From positions 104,461 to 168,460 of the forward strand of contig NZ_NKQJ01000012.1 of assembly GCF_002312815.1 (NCBI RefSeq): a stretch of 64,000 nucleotides of DNA, given 5' to 3'. Under the pieces are notes generated by a model. The model saw only the letters and a program-made list of their open reading frames with translations. It searched no databases and was not told where the DNA came from. Positions 35,731 to 43,202 of this stretch are shown piece after piece. How positions within the stretch are numbered: the first letter of the stretch is position 1; each line of letters opens with the position of its first letter. Origin of the DNA: Agaribacterium haliotis (lineage in GTDB: Bacteria > Pseudomonadota > Gammaproteobacteria > Pseudomonadales > Cellvibrionaceae). A program made the position numbers and the translations under genes.

Positions 35731-37176
35731 CTAATAATCGGCCAAATAAAAGTTAACTAGCAGTACCTCAGTAAATTTTTGTAGCATTGCAAGCGATTTG
35801 TTCAGCGGCTGCAATGGGGCCGCCTGGCCATTTACACTGCGACCTATGACTTTGATATCGCTGTAATCCCGATCGGGAATTTTTGAAAACTTAATACGTG
35901 TTTTCCGGTAGCGAATGCTATCACCATAACGACGTCGCAACAAAGTCAGCTGTGTTTCTACCTCTTCACCACTTGGGTTTTCAAGTTTGGCCAGCAGCGT
36001 GTATTTTTCGCGCGCTAAAAAACGTTTGACTGCAACAGTTTGGCCCTGCATCGCTGACCGGCGAAACAACTCGAGGAAAAACTGATCGGTAAACAAACAA
36101 AAACTGTTTTCACAGCTTAAATAAGCTCGAATTTGAGCAACCAGCTCGGGACTTTCACACTCCAGTAGCGCATCGGCCAACAAAAGCTTGGCGCCGACAA
36201 CGGCTTTATGGCTCCACATATTTTGGTACAGCTGAAAACGCGAATACACAAAGTCTTCAAGTGCGACAACGCCTTTTTCCATCACCGTTAAACCCACCCA
36301 CTTGGTATCGGGGTCAATGCCAACACGCAAGGTGCTGAGCAGGTGATCTAAGTTGTATAAGCCATATTTCGCACCGGAAAAATACGAGTCGCGCAGTAGG
36401 TAATCCATTTTATCGACATCCACTTCACCCGAAACCATCAGCGAAAAGAATTTGCGCAGAGCAGCACAGAGAAAGTCGTGATCCTGCGCTTGGCTTGCAT
36501 CTTCGCGGCCGGCAATCACCTCATAAAGCAAAACACAGCTCTTTTGCCAACGCTCTGAGCTCGGATGACAACTGCCTTCCATTAGCGCAAGCACGTCGTC
36601 AACAAGCACCGGCAGTTCAGCCACTGCATTAGCATGCGTTAAAATTTTATAGGCAACGGCAAGCGAGTAGTCTTCGTGGGCAAAACTCTGGCCAGGCGTT
36701 TCGAACCGCGCAGCGGCGTATTTTTGCCAAAGTTTATCGCTGCCCCAGAACTCTTTTAGCAAGCGCTTATCGGCCAATACCGGCTGTGCAAAATGAATGC
36801 GTTCAAATTCGTGGGAAAACGGAAAGTGGCCGGTATCGTGCAAAAGCGCAGCTAAGCGAAAACAACAATTGACATAATAAATAGCATCAACATGCGCCTG
36901 ACTGCCGTAAAAACTGTCTTTTGCCTGCGCCAGATATTGCTCGATTAAATTGCGATAAAAACGCCCGGCTAAATGCATTACCCCAAGAGAGTGGCTAAAG
37001 CGCGTGTGAGTAACACCCGGAAATACAAAGTGAGCCACATCATTTTGAACAATGTAGCGCAGGCGCTGAAACAGAGCGTGATCAATGCAGTGCACTTCGT
37101 GACTAAGACAGCCGATGCCTCCGTGCACTGGATCCATAATTTGTGAACAACTTGAACCAAAAAGCGTTTGCGCCAT
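35731..37176 (-). CDS. HD-domain phosphohydrolase, dNTPase/SAMHD1-like
   Basis: A 481-residue HD protein. The N-terminus has the family signature MDPVHGGI and FQRLRYIVQNDVAHFVFPGV with THTRFSHSLGVMHLA; the metal-binding HD is in RLAALLHDTGHFPFSHEFER; DVDKMDYLLRDSYFSGAKYG follows and supplies the remaining Asp. This matches SAMHD1-like deoxynucleotide triphosphohydrolases (bacterial YwfO-type), which remove phosphates from dNTPs; catalytic specificity is inferred from family. ATG 37174-37176. Confidence 0.9.
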   Translation of the reverse strand: MAQTLFGSSCSQIMDPVHGGIGCLSHEVHCIDHALFQRLRYIVQNDVAHFVFPGVTHTRFSHSLGVMHLAGRFYRNLIEQYLAQAKDSFYGSQAHVDAIYYVNCCFRLAALLHDTGHFPFSHEFERIHFAQPVLADKRLLKEFWGSDKLWQKYAAARFETPGQSFAHEDYSLAVAYKILTHANAVAELPVLVDDVLALMEGSCHPSSERWQKSCVLLYEVIAGREDASQAQDHDFLCAALRKFFSLMVSGEVDVDKMDYLLRDSYFSGAKYGLYNLDHLLSTLRVGIDPDTKWVGLTVMEKGVVALEDFVYSRFQLYQNMWSHKAVVGAKLLLADALLECESPELVAQIRAYLSCENSFCLFTDQFFLELFRRSAMQGQTVAVKRFLAREKYTLLAKLENPSGEEVETQLTLLRRRYGDSIRYRKTRIKFSKIPDRDYSDIKVIGRSVNGQAAPLQPLNKSLAMLQKFTEVLLVNFYLADY

Positions 37177-37240
37177 GCGTGAGCCAGCCTATCTCTTTGA
37201 GTAAAAAATCCCGAATGCATTTAACAAGTGTTAACCGGCC

Positions 37241-37552
37241 CTAAGACGGCAGAAAAAAGGTCTGAGGGATTTTACCGTTTTTGATATCCACCCCCTCTAA
37301 CCGCAGGCGCTGTAGCTGTTTGTTGTATGAATCTGAACCCGGTGGAAACGACGAGCGGCGCTGCGCATTGACAACACGATGCCAAGGCAGATTGGTATCG
37401 TGCGGTAGCTTTTTAAGCTGCGTGCCAACGTAACGCGCATAACCTGGCAGCCCGGCTAGCTTTGCTAGCTGGCCGTAAGTGACCAACTTGCCTTCGGGTA
37501 TAGCACTTAACGCAAGCCAGATACGATGTTGTTTGTCGTTGCTGTCACTCAT
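37241..37552 (-). CDS. Alkyltransferase-like (ATL) DNA-binding protein
   Basis: A 103-residue protein similar to the DNA-binding domain of O6-alkylguanine alkyltransferase, but the active-site PCHR is replaced by PWHR (in NLPWHRVVNAQ). Helix-turn-helix residues (LVTYGQLAKLAGLPGYARYV) are intact. ATL proteins (YbaZ in E. coli) bind alkylated guanines without transferring the alkyl group and pass the lesion to nucleotide excision repair. ATG 37550-37552. Single gene. Confidence 0.93.
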   Translation of the reverse strand: MSDSNDKQHRIWLALSAIPEGKLVTYGQLAKLAGLPGYARYVGTQLKKLPHDTNLPWHRVVNAQRRSSFPPGSDSYNKQLQRLRLEGVDIKNGKIPQTFFLPS

Positions 37553-37671
37553 AAGCTAGCGCGCACGTGCTTCCTTTAAATTCAAGCTGGCTCAGATAAA
37601 TGGTGAACACGCCTTTTAGCCTGCAGAGGCGGCCTCAGAGCTTACTAGCCAGCAATAGAATCAAAACCCGG

Positions 37672-38097
37672 CTAAGCACTTACCGTTGTATCAACACCGT
37701 AGACATGAAACTGTAAAATATCTTTCCAGCTAACGATACCGCGTATATGTGACAGCTCGTCCACAACCGGTAAACAAGAGATATTGTTTTCTATTAATAG
37801 TATTGAGGCGCTGTCAATCAGGGTTTCTTCATCAACTGTAATCAAGTTTTTACTCATTATCTCGGCAACATTGCGGCTCAGCAGTTGCCGGTCGAGCTCG
37901 CGTTCTTGTTCTGTCTCTAAAAAAGGACTCAAGGCCCTGGCGACATCCCTATCGGAGATCACACCGAGTAGCTTGCCCTGCTGCTGAACCAGCAGGTGGC
38001 GAAAATTGACCAGCTCAAAGGTTGCACGAAGCTCGGCCAAATTGGCCTCTACCCCAACTGTCACCACCTTGGCAGTCATAATATCTGCAACAAACAT
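37672..38097 (-). CDS. Tandem CBS-domain protein
   Basis: A 141-residue protein made of two CBS domains (MTAKVVTVGVEANLAELRAT and MSKNLITVDEETLIDSASIL) forming one Bateman module. Such modules bind adenosine nucleotides and regulate partners. It stands 80 bases before the DUF342 gene on the same strand, with no effector domain of its own. ATG 38095-38097. Confidence 0.9.
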   Translation of the reverse strand: MFVADIMTAKVVTVGVEANLAELRATFELVNFRHLLVQQQGKLLGVISDRDVARALSPFLETEQERELDRQLLSRNVAEIMSKNLITVDEETLIDSASILLIENNISCLPVVDELSHIRGIVSWKDILQFHVYGVDTTVSA

Positions 38098-38177
38098 CTA
38101 CTTACCTCTTAATCTTACAAGCTAAGCCCGCATGCTTAAAGCCAAACCCGAATCGTTAAAACCGAATGCCTGAAAAC

Positions 38178-40007
38178 CTAAGCCTGCCCCTTTAGCCCGG
38201 TTGTTAAGGCTTGAAACTGCAAACCCTGCTCCGACTTTTCAATACGCACTTTGCTAAGCTCCCGTTCAATTTCCTGACAGGCATCGTTAATACAAATCGA
38301 GACATTGGGATAAATGCGATGTTGCACATCGATATAGAGCTTATCGGCATCCGGCACCAGTGCCTGCAATGCGTGAATATGCGCATCGTAATCTTCAATG
38401 ATTTTCTGGATAGCCAAAAATGTCTCTTCGATTTTTCGCGCCTTATCAACCGTTAGCTTACCAACTAAGGTCGGCGTGTCAGACTGGCGATATTTTTCCA
38501 GGATTTGCCCAAGCTGCTGGCTTTCAGCCACACGCCGCTCTCTTTTTAGCTTGGTTTTTTCCAGCTCTTTCTGTGCGGCCGACACAGTACCCAGCTCAAT
38601 TTTTGTACTGATGTAGGCTTCACTGCCGAGTTTTTTTACGTAAATCGGGCCATTGCACTTGGTCACACCACCGATGATGGCACCGCGACCGCTTTTTTCC
38701 CCGAGGCTGATTTTGCTAAGCGCCAGCGTGTCACAACCGAGCAAATACTCTTTCACATGCAGCTCACCAACACAGTGAATTTTACTTTGATTGATAAACT
38801 TCGCTTCAATATTGCCCTTGGCGGAAAACGATGAACTGTGCTCGTTGTCACCGCTATCCCCCTGCACACCACCAGAAATAAAAATACTGCCACCGGCACT
38901 TAAATGAGATTTATTGACAAAACCTTTAACAAAAATATCGCCCGTTGCTTTAACTTCAAAACCACTTCTGACATTGCCGGTAACAATTACCGTGCCATCG
39001 TAGTCAATATTGCCACTGCTTAAATCAACGGATTTTAAGGTAAGTACCGGGTCGACCTTTGCCTGGCTCGGTGACACAACCGGGTGGCCTTTTATCTTCG
39101 CGATTAAGACATGCTTATTTTCGGGGTGATAATCAACGCCGTCACCTTTTTTAGGTAACTTAAGGTCTTTGCCTTTTTTAGGTTTTATCGCTTTGCCAAG
39201 CACATCTAAACCGGGCTCACCCTCGCTTGCTGGGATTTTTTCAGCAAGTACCTCACCCTCATCCACCACCGTGTAATCAAACACCTCGTGCATATCGATC
39301 GCTTCGAGTGAGTCGACATCCCGATCAACTGTTTTTTTACTGTTCACGTTGATTTTAATCAACGCATCATCGCCATCAACGGCCGGCTTTGCTTCAGCAA
39401 CAATCACATCAATTGCGATCTTACAGTTGCGCAATTTAGCCAGCGCCGAGGGGATAGTGCAGCGCTCGTCAAGGCGGGCTTTGTCTACCGCGAGCGCTAT
39501 CGCCTCGTCACTAATTGCCATACCGCCCCACGCCTGAGTTGTCTGTGCGCGCGCAGATTTTCTATCGTTACTGACGGTAATTTTAAGCCCGGCGTGTTTG
39601 CGTTCAGCCAGCTGATAACGACCGGGGAAGTTCTGCTTAACTTTGCGCACAAATGAATCGAGGCTATTGCGCGGATAAAACAGCTCACCCCAGCCGAGCT
39701 GTTCAAGTTCCATCTGCAGTTTTGGCAAGGTCACCCGGTTGATATTGCGCTCAACCTCAGTGAACTGATAGGGGCTGCCCTCTTCATTGCACTGCTCTAG
39801 TGTCGGTTTTTCTTCGGCATGCCCCCAGAGCAGGCCTTTGTCTTCATCAAACTCAAAACGATAGGGAATGAACTGCGGTCGCTCGGGCGGGTCGCGGCGC
39901 GCTGGTGGAGCTTCATGCCGGTTGTTTTCAACACCGGGCGAAGCTTGCTTGGAAGACCTGGAGGAAGGCGAATCAGAGGCGCTGCTCATAAACAAGCCGG
40001 CTGTCAT
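38178..40007 (-). CDS. DUF342 (FapA) domain protein
   Basis: A 609-residue protein with an N-terminal low-complexity tail, a middle region and a FapA/DUF342 beta-helix section (VTGNVRSGFEVKATGDIFVK, GGSIFISGGVQGDSG, AIIGGVTKCNGPIYVKKLGS), then a long C-terminal coiled coil (SAAQKELEKTKLKRERRVAE). DUF342 proteins occur in motile bacteria and some act in cell-surface or flagellar assembly, but function is not settled. ATG 40005-40007; an inner ATG at 39987-39989 is possible. It is the first of the CBS/DUF342 pair on this strand. Confidence 0.82.
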   Translation of the reverse strand: MTAGLFMSSASDSPSSRSSKQASPGVENNRHEAPPARRDPPERPQFIPYRFEFDEDKGLLWGHAEEKPTLEQCNEEGSPYQFTEVERNINRVTLPKLQMELEQLGWGELFYPRNSLDSFVRKVKQNFPGRYQLAERKHAGLKITVSNDRKSARAQTTQAWGGMAISDEAIALAVDKARLDERCTIPSALAKLRNCKIAIDVIVAEAKPAVDGDDALIKINVNSKKTVDRDVDSLEAIDMHEVFDYTVVDEGEVLAEKIPASEGEPGLDVLGKAIKPKKGKDLKLPKKGDGVDYHPENKHVLIAKIKGHPVVSPSQAKVDPVLTLKSVDLSSGNIDYDGTVIVTGNVRSGFEVKATGDIFVKGFVNKSHLSAGGSIFISGGVQGDSGDNEHSSSFSAKGNIEAKFINQSKIHCVGELHVKEYLLGCDTLALSKISLGEKSGRGAIIGGVTKCNGPIYVKKLGSEAYISTKIELGTVSAAQKELEKTKLKRERRVAESQQLGQILEKYRQSDTPTLVGKLTVDKARKIEETFLAIQKIIEDYDAHIHALQALVPDADKLYIDVQHRIYPNVSICINDACQEIERELSKVRIEKSEQGLQFQALTTGLKGQA

Positions 40008-40206
40008 ATAGTACTTCTAATATAGATCAACTTAAGCTCGATATCGCCAACTTGGCCCAATTATCGCAGCGCAAGCTTAAGCTGAGACGCAAGCTAACGA
40101 TAGCTACGAATATGCCCACAAAAAACGAAGCAAATGCAAACAGCAGCTAAACAGCAAGCAAACCTAAGCGCTGCTGCCAATTATGCAAAAGAAAGCCATT
40201 CAAGGC

Positions 40207-40247
40207 TTGACCCTGGACCATAGTCAAAGGTTTATACTAAGCCCATG
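40207..40247 (+). promoter_or_regulatory. MerR-type promoter/operator of the zntR-efflux operon
   Basis: TTGACC at 40207-40212 and TATACT at 40233-40238 are separated by 20 bases, the long spacer that MerR-family regulators untwist. Between them lies an imperfect dyad (ACCCTGGAC and GTCAAAGGT). The expected start is 7 bases after the -10, exactly at the ATG (40245), so the regulator message should be leaderless or nearly so. Confidence 0.85.
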
Positions 40248-40697
40248 ACAGACTCAGATAACACAGCGAAACAGCAGTTCAAAATAGGTGAACTGGCCAA
40301 GCGAGCGGGCATCAGCCAGGACACCCTGCGCTTTTATGAAAAAAACGCACTTATTTGTGCCAGCGCGCGCAGCGCCTCGGGTTACAGGCTCTATTCCAAT
40401 GACGACTTCGCGCGCTTAAATTTTATTCTTAAAGCCAAACAAGTCGGTTTTAGCCTAACTGAGATCCGCGAATTGCTGGCGCTGAAAATCGACAAAGATA
40501 AAAGTTCGTGCCAAGAGGTGAAAGACCTCGTCGATGAAAAGCTGGCCAACGTCGATGCGCGCATAAGCGAACTTCACCGAATCCGTGCAAGCCTGGCTCT
40601 GCTTAGCCAAAACTGCGCCGGCGGGCCGAGTAGCGCAAGCCACTGCAGCATACTCGAAGCCCTTGCGGCAAACGAACAAACAGGAGCACCGCAATGA
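40245..40697 (+). CDS. MerR-family Zn/Cd-type transcriptional regulator (ZntR-like)
   Basis: A 150-residue MerR-family protein: winged-helix N-terminus (FKIGELAKRAGISQDTLRFYEK), dimerisation helix, and C-terminal metal ligands Cys in SSCQEVKDL, Cys in NCAGG and HC in SHCSILEAL. This ligand pattern fits Zn/Cd/Pb-sensing ZntR-type regulators. It is translated with the permease gene by an ATGA overlap (40694-40697). It should activate its own operon from the 20-bp-spacer promoter when metal binds. Confidence 0.9.
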   Translation: MTDSDNTAKQQFKIGELAKRAGISQDTLRFYEKNALICASARSASGYRLYSNDDFARLNFILKAKQVGFSLTEIRELLALKIDKDKSSCQEVKDLVDEKLANVDARISELHRIRASLALLSQNCAGGPSSASHCSILEALAANEQTGAPQ

Positions 40698-41800
40698 ATC
40701 TAATTGCCAACTTCGCCGATATTTTTGTTGAATCTGCGCCGTGGTTATTACTCGGTTTATTGGTAGCCGGCCTGATGAAAGCATTTGTGCCCCAGCAGTT
40801 ACTCGCCCGCCATCTAGGCAAACCGGGTTTTACTTCAACACTTAAAGCTGCGCTGTTTGGCGCACCGCTGCCGCTTTGTTCCTGCGGCGTTATTCCTGCT
40901 GCTCTGGGGCTTAGGCGAAGCGGCGCCTCCAAGGCCTCAACCACCTCATTTTTAATTTCCACCCCAGAAACCGGGGTGGACTCCATTTCAATATCCTACG
41001 CCCTGCTCGGGCCATTTATGGCCATCATCCGCCCGATTGCTGCGATATGCAGCGCTATCTGCGCCGGCCTTCTGGTCGGCAAGGACGACGATAAAACGCC
41101 CACGAGCGCAACAGAACAGGCGGATAAACAAGCAAGCTGCTGTGCTAAAACAACTGAAACAACTGAAACAACTGAAACCAAAGCCAATGAAACAAGTACG
41201 TGCTGCAGCAAAGAAAAAGCAAACACAAGCACGAGTGTTATAGAAAAGATCAAACAGGGCCTGCGTTTTTGTTTTATCGACCTGGTTAAAGATATCAGCC
41301 CATGGTTGTTAATTGGCCTTGCCTTTGCGGCGATCGTGCGCACTTATGTGCCAACCGAATTTTTGAGCCAATGGGGCGACGGCCTGCTTGCTTTTATTGT
41401 TATGGCAGCCATCGGTGTGCCGATGTATATCTGCGCCACCGCGTCTACGCCAATTGCCGCCGGTTTTTTATTTAGTGGCGTCTCCCCCGGTGCCGTGCTG
41501 GTGTTTATGCTGGTTGGCCCAGCCACCAATATCGCCACGGTTGGCCTGGTCCGGCGCGAACTCGGCAAACGCGCGCTGGCGGCCTACCTGGGCAGCGTAA
41601 TCGGCGTCGGTTTTGTTTTTGGTGCACTGACTAATTATCTTGCCGCACAGTATGATCTTAACTTTCTCGCCCAGGCTCAGCACGCTCATGCCATGCTGCC
41701 TAGCACCCTGAGCTACGCCGCCGCTATTGTGCTTGCCGCATTTATGACAAGGGGCTTGGTGAGTCAATTTAACGCAAGGCCGGCTCCCACAAATAATTAA
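40694..41800 (+). CDS. SO_0444-family Cu/Zn efflux permease
   Basis: A 368-residue DUF318-type permease with two halves of similar layout, each with PLCSCGVIP/ICATASTPIA-type central motifs (FGAPLPLCSCGVIPAALGLR and VPMYICATASTPIAAGFLF), the signature of the SO_0444 copper/zinc export family. Between the halves is a soluble linker with Cys pairs (SCCAKTTE, STCCSKEK) and a 9-base, three-copy repeat (41150-41176) encoding TTE. Metal export across the inner membrane is inferred from family. ATGA overlap with the MerR gene and GGAG about 10 bases upstream. Confidence 0.93.
   Translation: MNLIANFADIFVESAPWLLLGLLVAGLMKAFVPQQLLARHLGKPGFTSTLKAALFGAPLPLCSCGVIPAALGLRRSGASKASTTSFLISTPETGVDSISISYALLGPFMAIIRPIAAICSAICAGLLVGKDDDKTPTSATEQADKQASCCAKTTETTETTETKANETSTCCSKEKANTSTSVIEKIKQGLRFCFIDLVKDISPWLLIGLAFAAIVRTYVPTEFLSQWGDGLLAFIVMAAIGVPMYICATASTPIAAGFLFSGVSPGAVLVFMLVGPATNIATVGLVRRELGKRALAAYLGSVIGVGFVFGALTNYLAAQYDLNFLAQAQHAHAMLPSTLSYAAAIVLAAFMTRGLVSQFNARPAPTNN
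41150..41176 (+). repeat. 9-bp tandem repeat, three copies, in the efflux permease linker
   Basis: Three exact copies of ACAACTGAA, encoding T-T-E repeats between the two cysteine clusters of the linker. Length change would stay in frame. Confidence 0.9.
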
Positions 41801-41848
41801 AAACTGTTAGGGCACTTTGATACGTCACTGACTACACACAGCTTTCAG

Positions 41849-42133
41849 TTAAGGTGCGGCGTCGATGGCAGCGCTATGGCCCGTACCTGGCGAAACGGGC
41901 GGCTAAGTTGTCTAAGCGTAAATGACTACGCGACAATGGCCGCCGAACTTATCCGAAAAAGCCCTGGCGATATTGTTATGCACCGCATCAGCGCCTACGC
42001 ACGGCGCCCCACCTTGCTTGCACCCGAGTGGATAGCCAACAAATGGCTGGCGCCAAATTTAGTTCTCGAGAAGCTAAAGCAGCGCGGAGCACAAGGTTCA
42101 CTGACAGAAAAGCCGTTTAAGGCTGCGCTCTAG
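41849..42133 (+). pseudogene. 3' remnant of a YhcC/TIGR01212-type radical SAM gene
   Basis: About 95 codons match only the C-terminal end of TIGR01212 radical SAM proteins (E. coli YhcC): GSAMARTWRNGRLSCLSVNDY, VMHRISAYARRPTLLAP and NKWLAPNLVLEKLKQRG. The radical SAM CxxxCxxC core is absent; upstream in the same frame lies a stop only 48 bases before the homology (the end of the efflux permease), so the 5' part was lost. A start at ATG 41876 could give an 85-residue peptide, but it would lack the catalytic domain. Most likely a deletion remnant. Confidence 0.6.
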
Positions 42134-42306
42134 AATGATTCACGCGACCAGAGCACAACTCGGCCGAAGCTTAAATATACAAACGACAAAAAACACCTGC
42201 TGAATTTACCTGCAAGGCTTTTCAAATACGTATTCAAGCTTCATGCTAGCGTATGAATCTCTGTAATCCACATTCTTGCATTAACCAATAGAACCAAGGA
42301 CGAACT

Positions 42307-43119
42307 ATGTTCAAAGCCCTGATTATGCGCACTGCGCTGATAATTTCTGTATCCGCTACGCTTCTTCTAAGCCTTTCGGCCTGTGAGGGTAATGGGGACA
42401 AAAATATGAAAAGCATCCCTGTCGAAGTTTTTTATCGCGAGCGCATGGCCTTGCCACCGAGTGCAACCCTAACCGTTAGCCTCGAAGATGTATCCAAGCA
42501 AGACGTTGCTGCCACGGTGATTGAAGAGCAACAAATTACGCTCGATAAAGCACCGCCATATCAAATCAAGTTAAGTTACACAACCTCTGAGATAAACAGC
42601 AAACACCGCTACGCGCTGCGCGCACGTATCAATAACGACGGCAAATTAATGTTTACCAATACCGAACATATTGACCCGTTTGCAAAAGCTGAAGGCGAAA
42701 CTGTGCAGGTATTAGTGCGCCGTGTGCCGAGCTTGCCTGCGAGCGAAAAAATTAATCAAAGTGAGGTTAAAGCTGTGTTGATAGAAGGCCACTGGGAGCT
42801 AAGTTCACTCGGCGGGCTGAAAAACCCTAAAGGTGCCAGTGGCGAGGCCCTGAGTTTAAAACTCAGTGAGGGGCAGGCCAACGGTTATGGCGGTTGCAAC
42901 CGTTTTATGGGCGGCTATAGCCTCGAGGGCAGTAAAATCACACTCGGCCCACTCGCCTCGACCAAGATGCTCTGCCAGGGCGACGGCCAGAAAAATGAAG
43001 ATCTTTACCTGCCCGCCCTCTCTCAAGTTAGCAGCTATCAAGCAGCGGCTGAATCACTGGTATTTTTTGATAAAAGTGGCAATGCGCTGATGAGCTTTAC
43101 CCGCGTAAATAAGCCCTAA
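42307..43119 (+). CDS. YbaY-META-domain lipoprotein
   Basis: A 270-residue lipoprotein: hydrophobic signal with lipobox LSAC. Residues about 38-140 resemble YbaY (PVEVFYRERMALPPSATLTV, KHRYALRARINNDGKLMFTN), and residues about 155-268 are a META/HslJ domain (GHWELSSLGGLK, LSEGQANGYGGCNRFMGGYS, GPLASTKMLC). Both domains occur in envelope stress/heat-shock lipoproteins; their joint role is unknown. ATG 42307 with AAGGACGAACT upstream. Single gene followed by a strong terminator. Confidence 0.85.
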   Translation: MFKALIMRTALIISVSATLLLSLSACEGNGDKNMKSIPVEVFYRERMALPPSATLTVSLEDVSKQDVAATVIEEQQITLDKAPPYQIKLSYTTSEINSKHRYALRARINNDGKLMFTNTEHIDPFAKAEGETVQVLVRRVPSLPASEKINQSEVKAVLIEGHWELSSLGGLKNPKGASGEALSLKLSEGQANGYGGCNRFMGGYSLEGSKITLGPLASTKMLCQGDGQKNEDLYLPALSQVSSYQAAAESLVFFDKSGNALMSFTRVNKP

Positions 43120-43145
43120 TAACTTAAGTGCCGATAGGCAGTGGC

Positions 43146-43192
43146 AGTAACGGTATGCGCTTAAGACAATACAGCGCATGCCGTTACTTTTT
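43146..43192 (+). terminator. Intrinsic terminator after the META lipoprotein gene
   Basis: A 15-bp stem (43146-43160 and 43174-43188, one G-U pair) with a 13-base loop, followed directly by TTTTT, 27 bases after the stop. It also separates the convergent agarase gene. Confidence 0.88.
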
Positions 43193-43202
43193 AGTAATAG
43201 GC

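Noticed and set aside
37219..37243. Repeat shared with the window end (TTAA..AGTGTTAAC.GGCCCTA at 37220 and 63978)
   Set aside because: About 20 of 23 bases match, but pairs this similar are expected by chance in 64 kb.
41876..42133. Stand-alone 85-residue gene
   Set aside because: Homology extends upstream of this ATG and covers only the end of a radical SAM family protein, so it is treated as a remnant.
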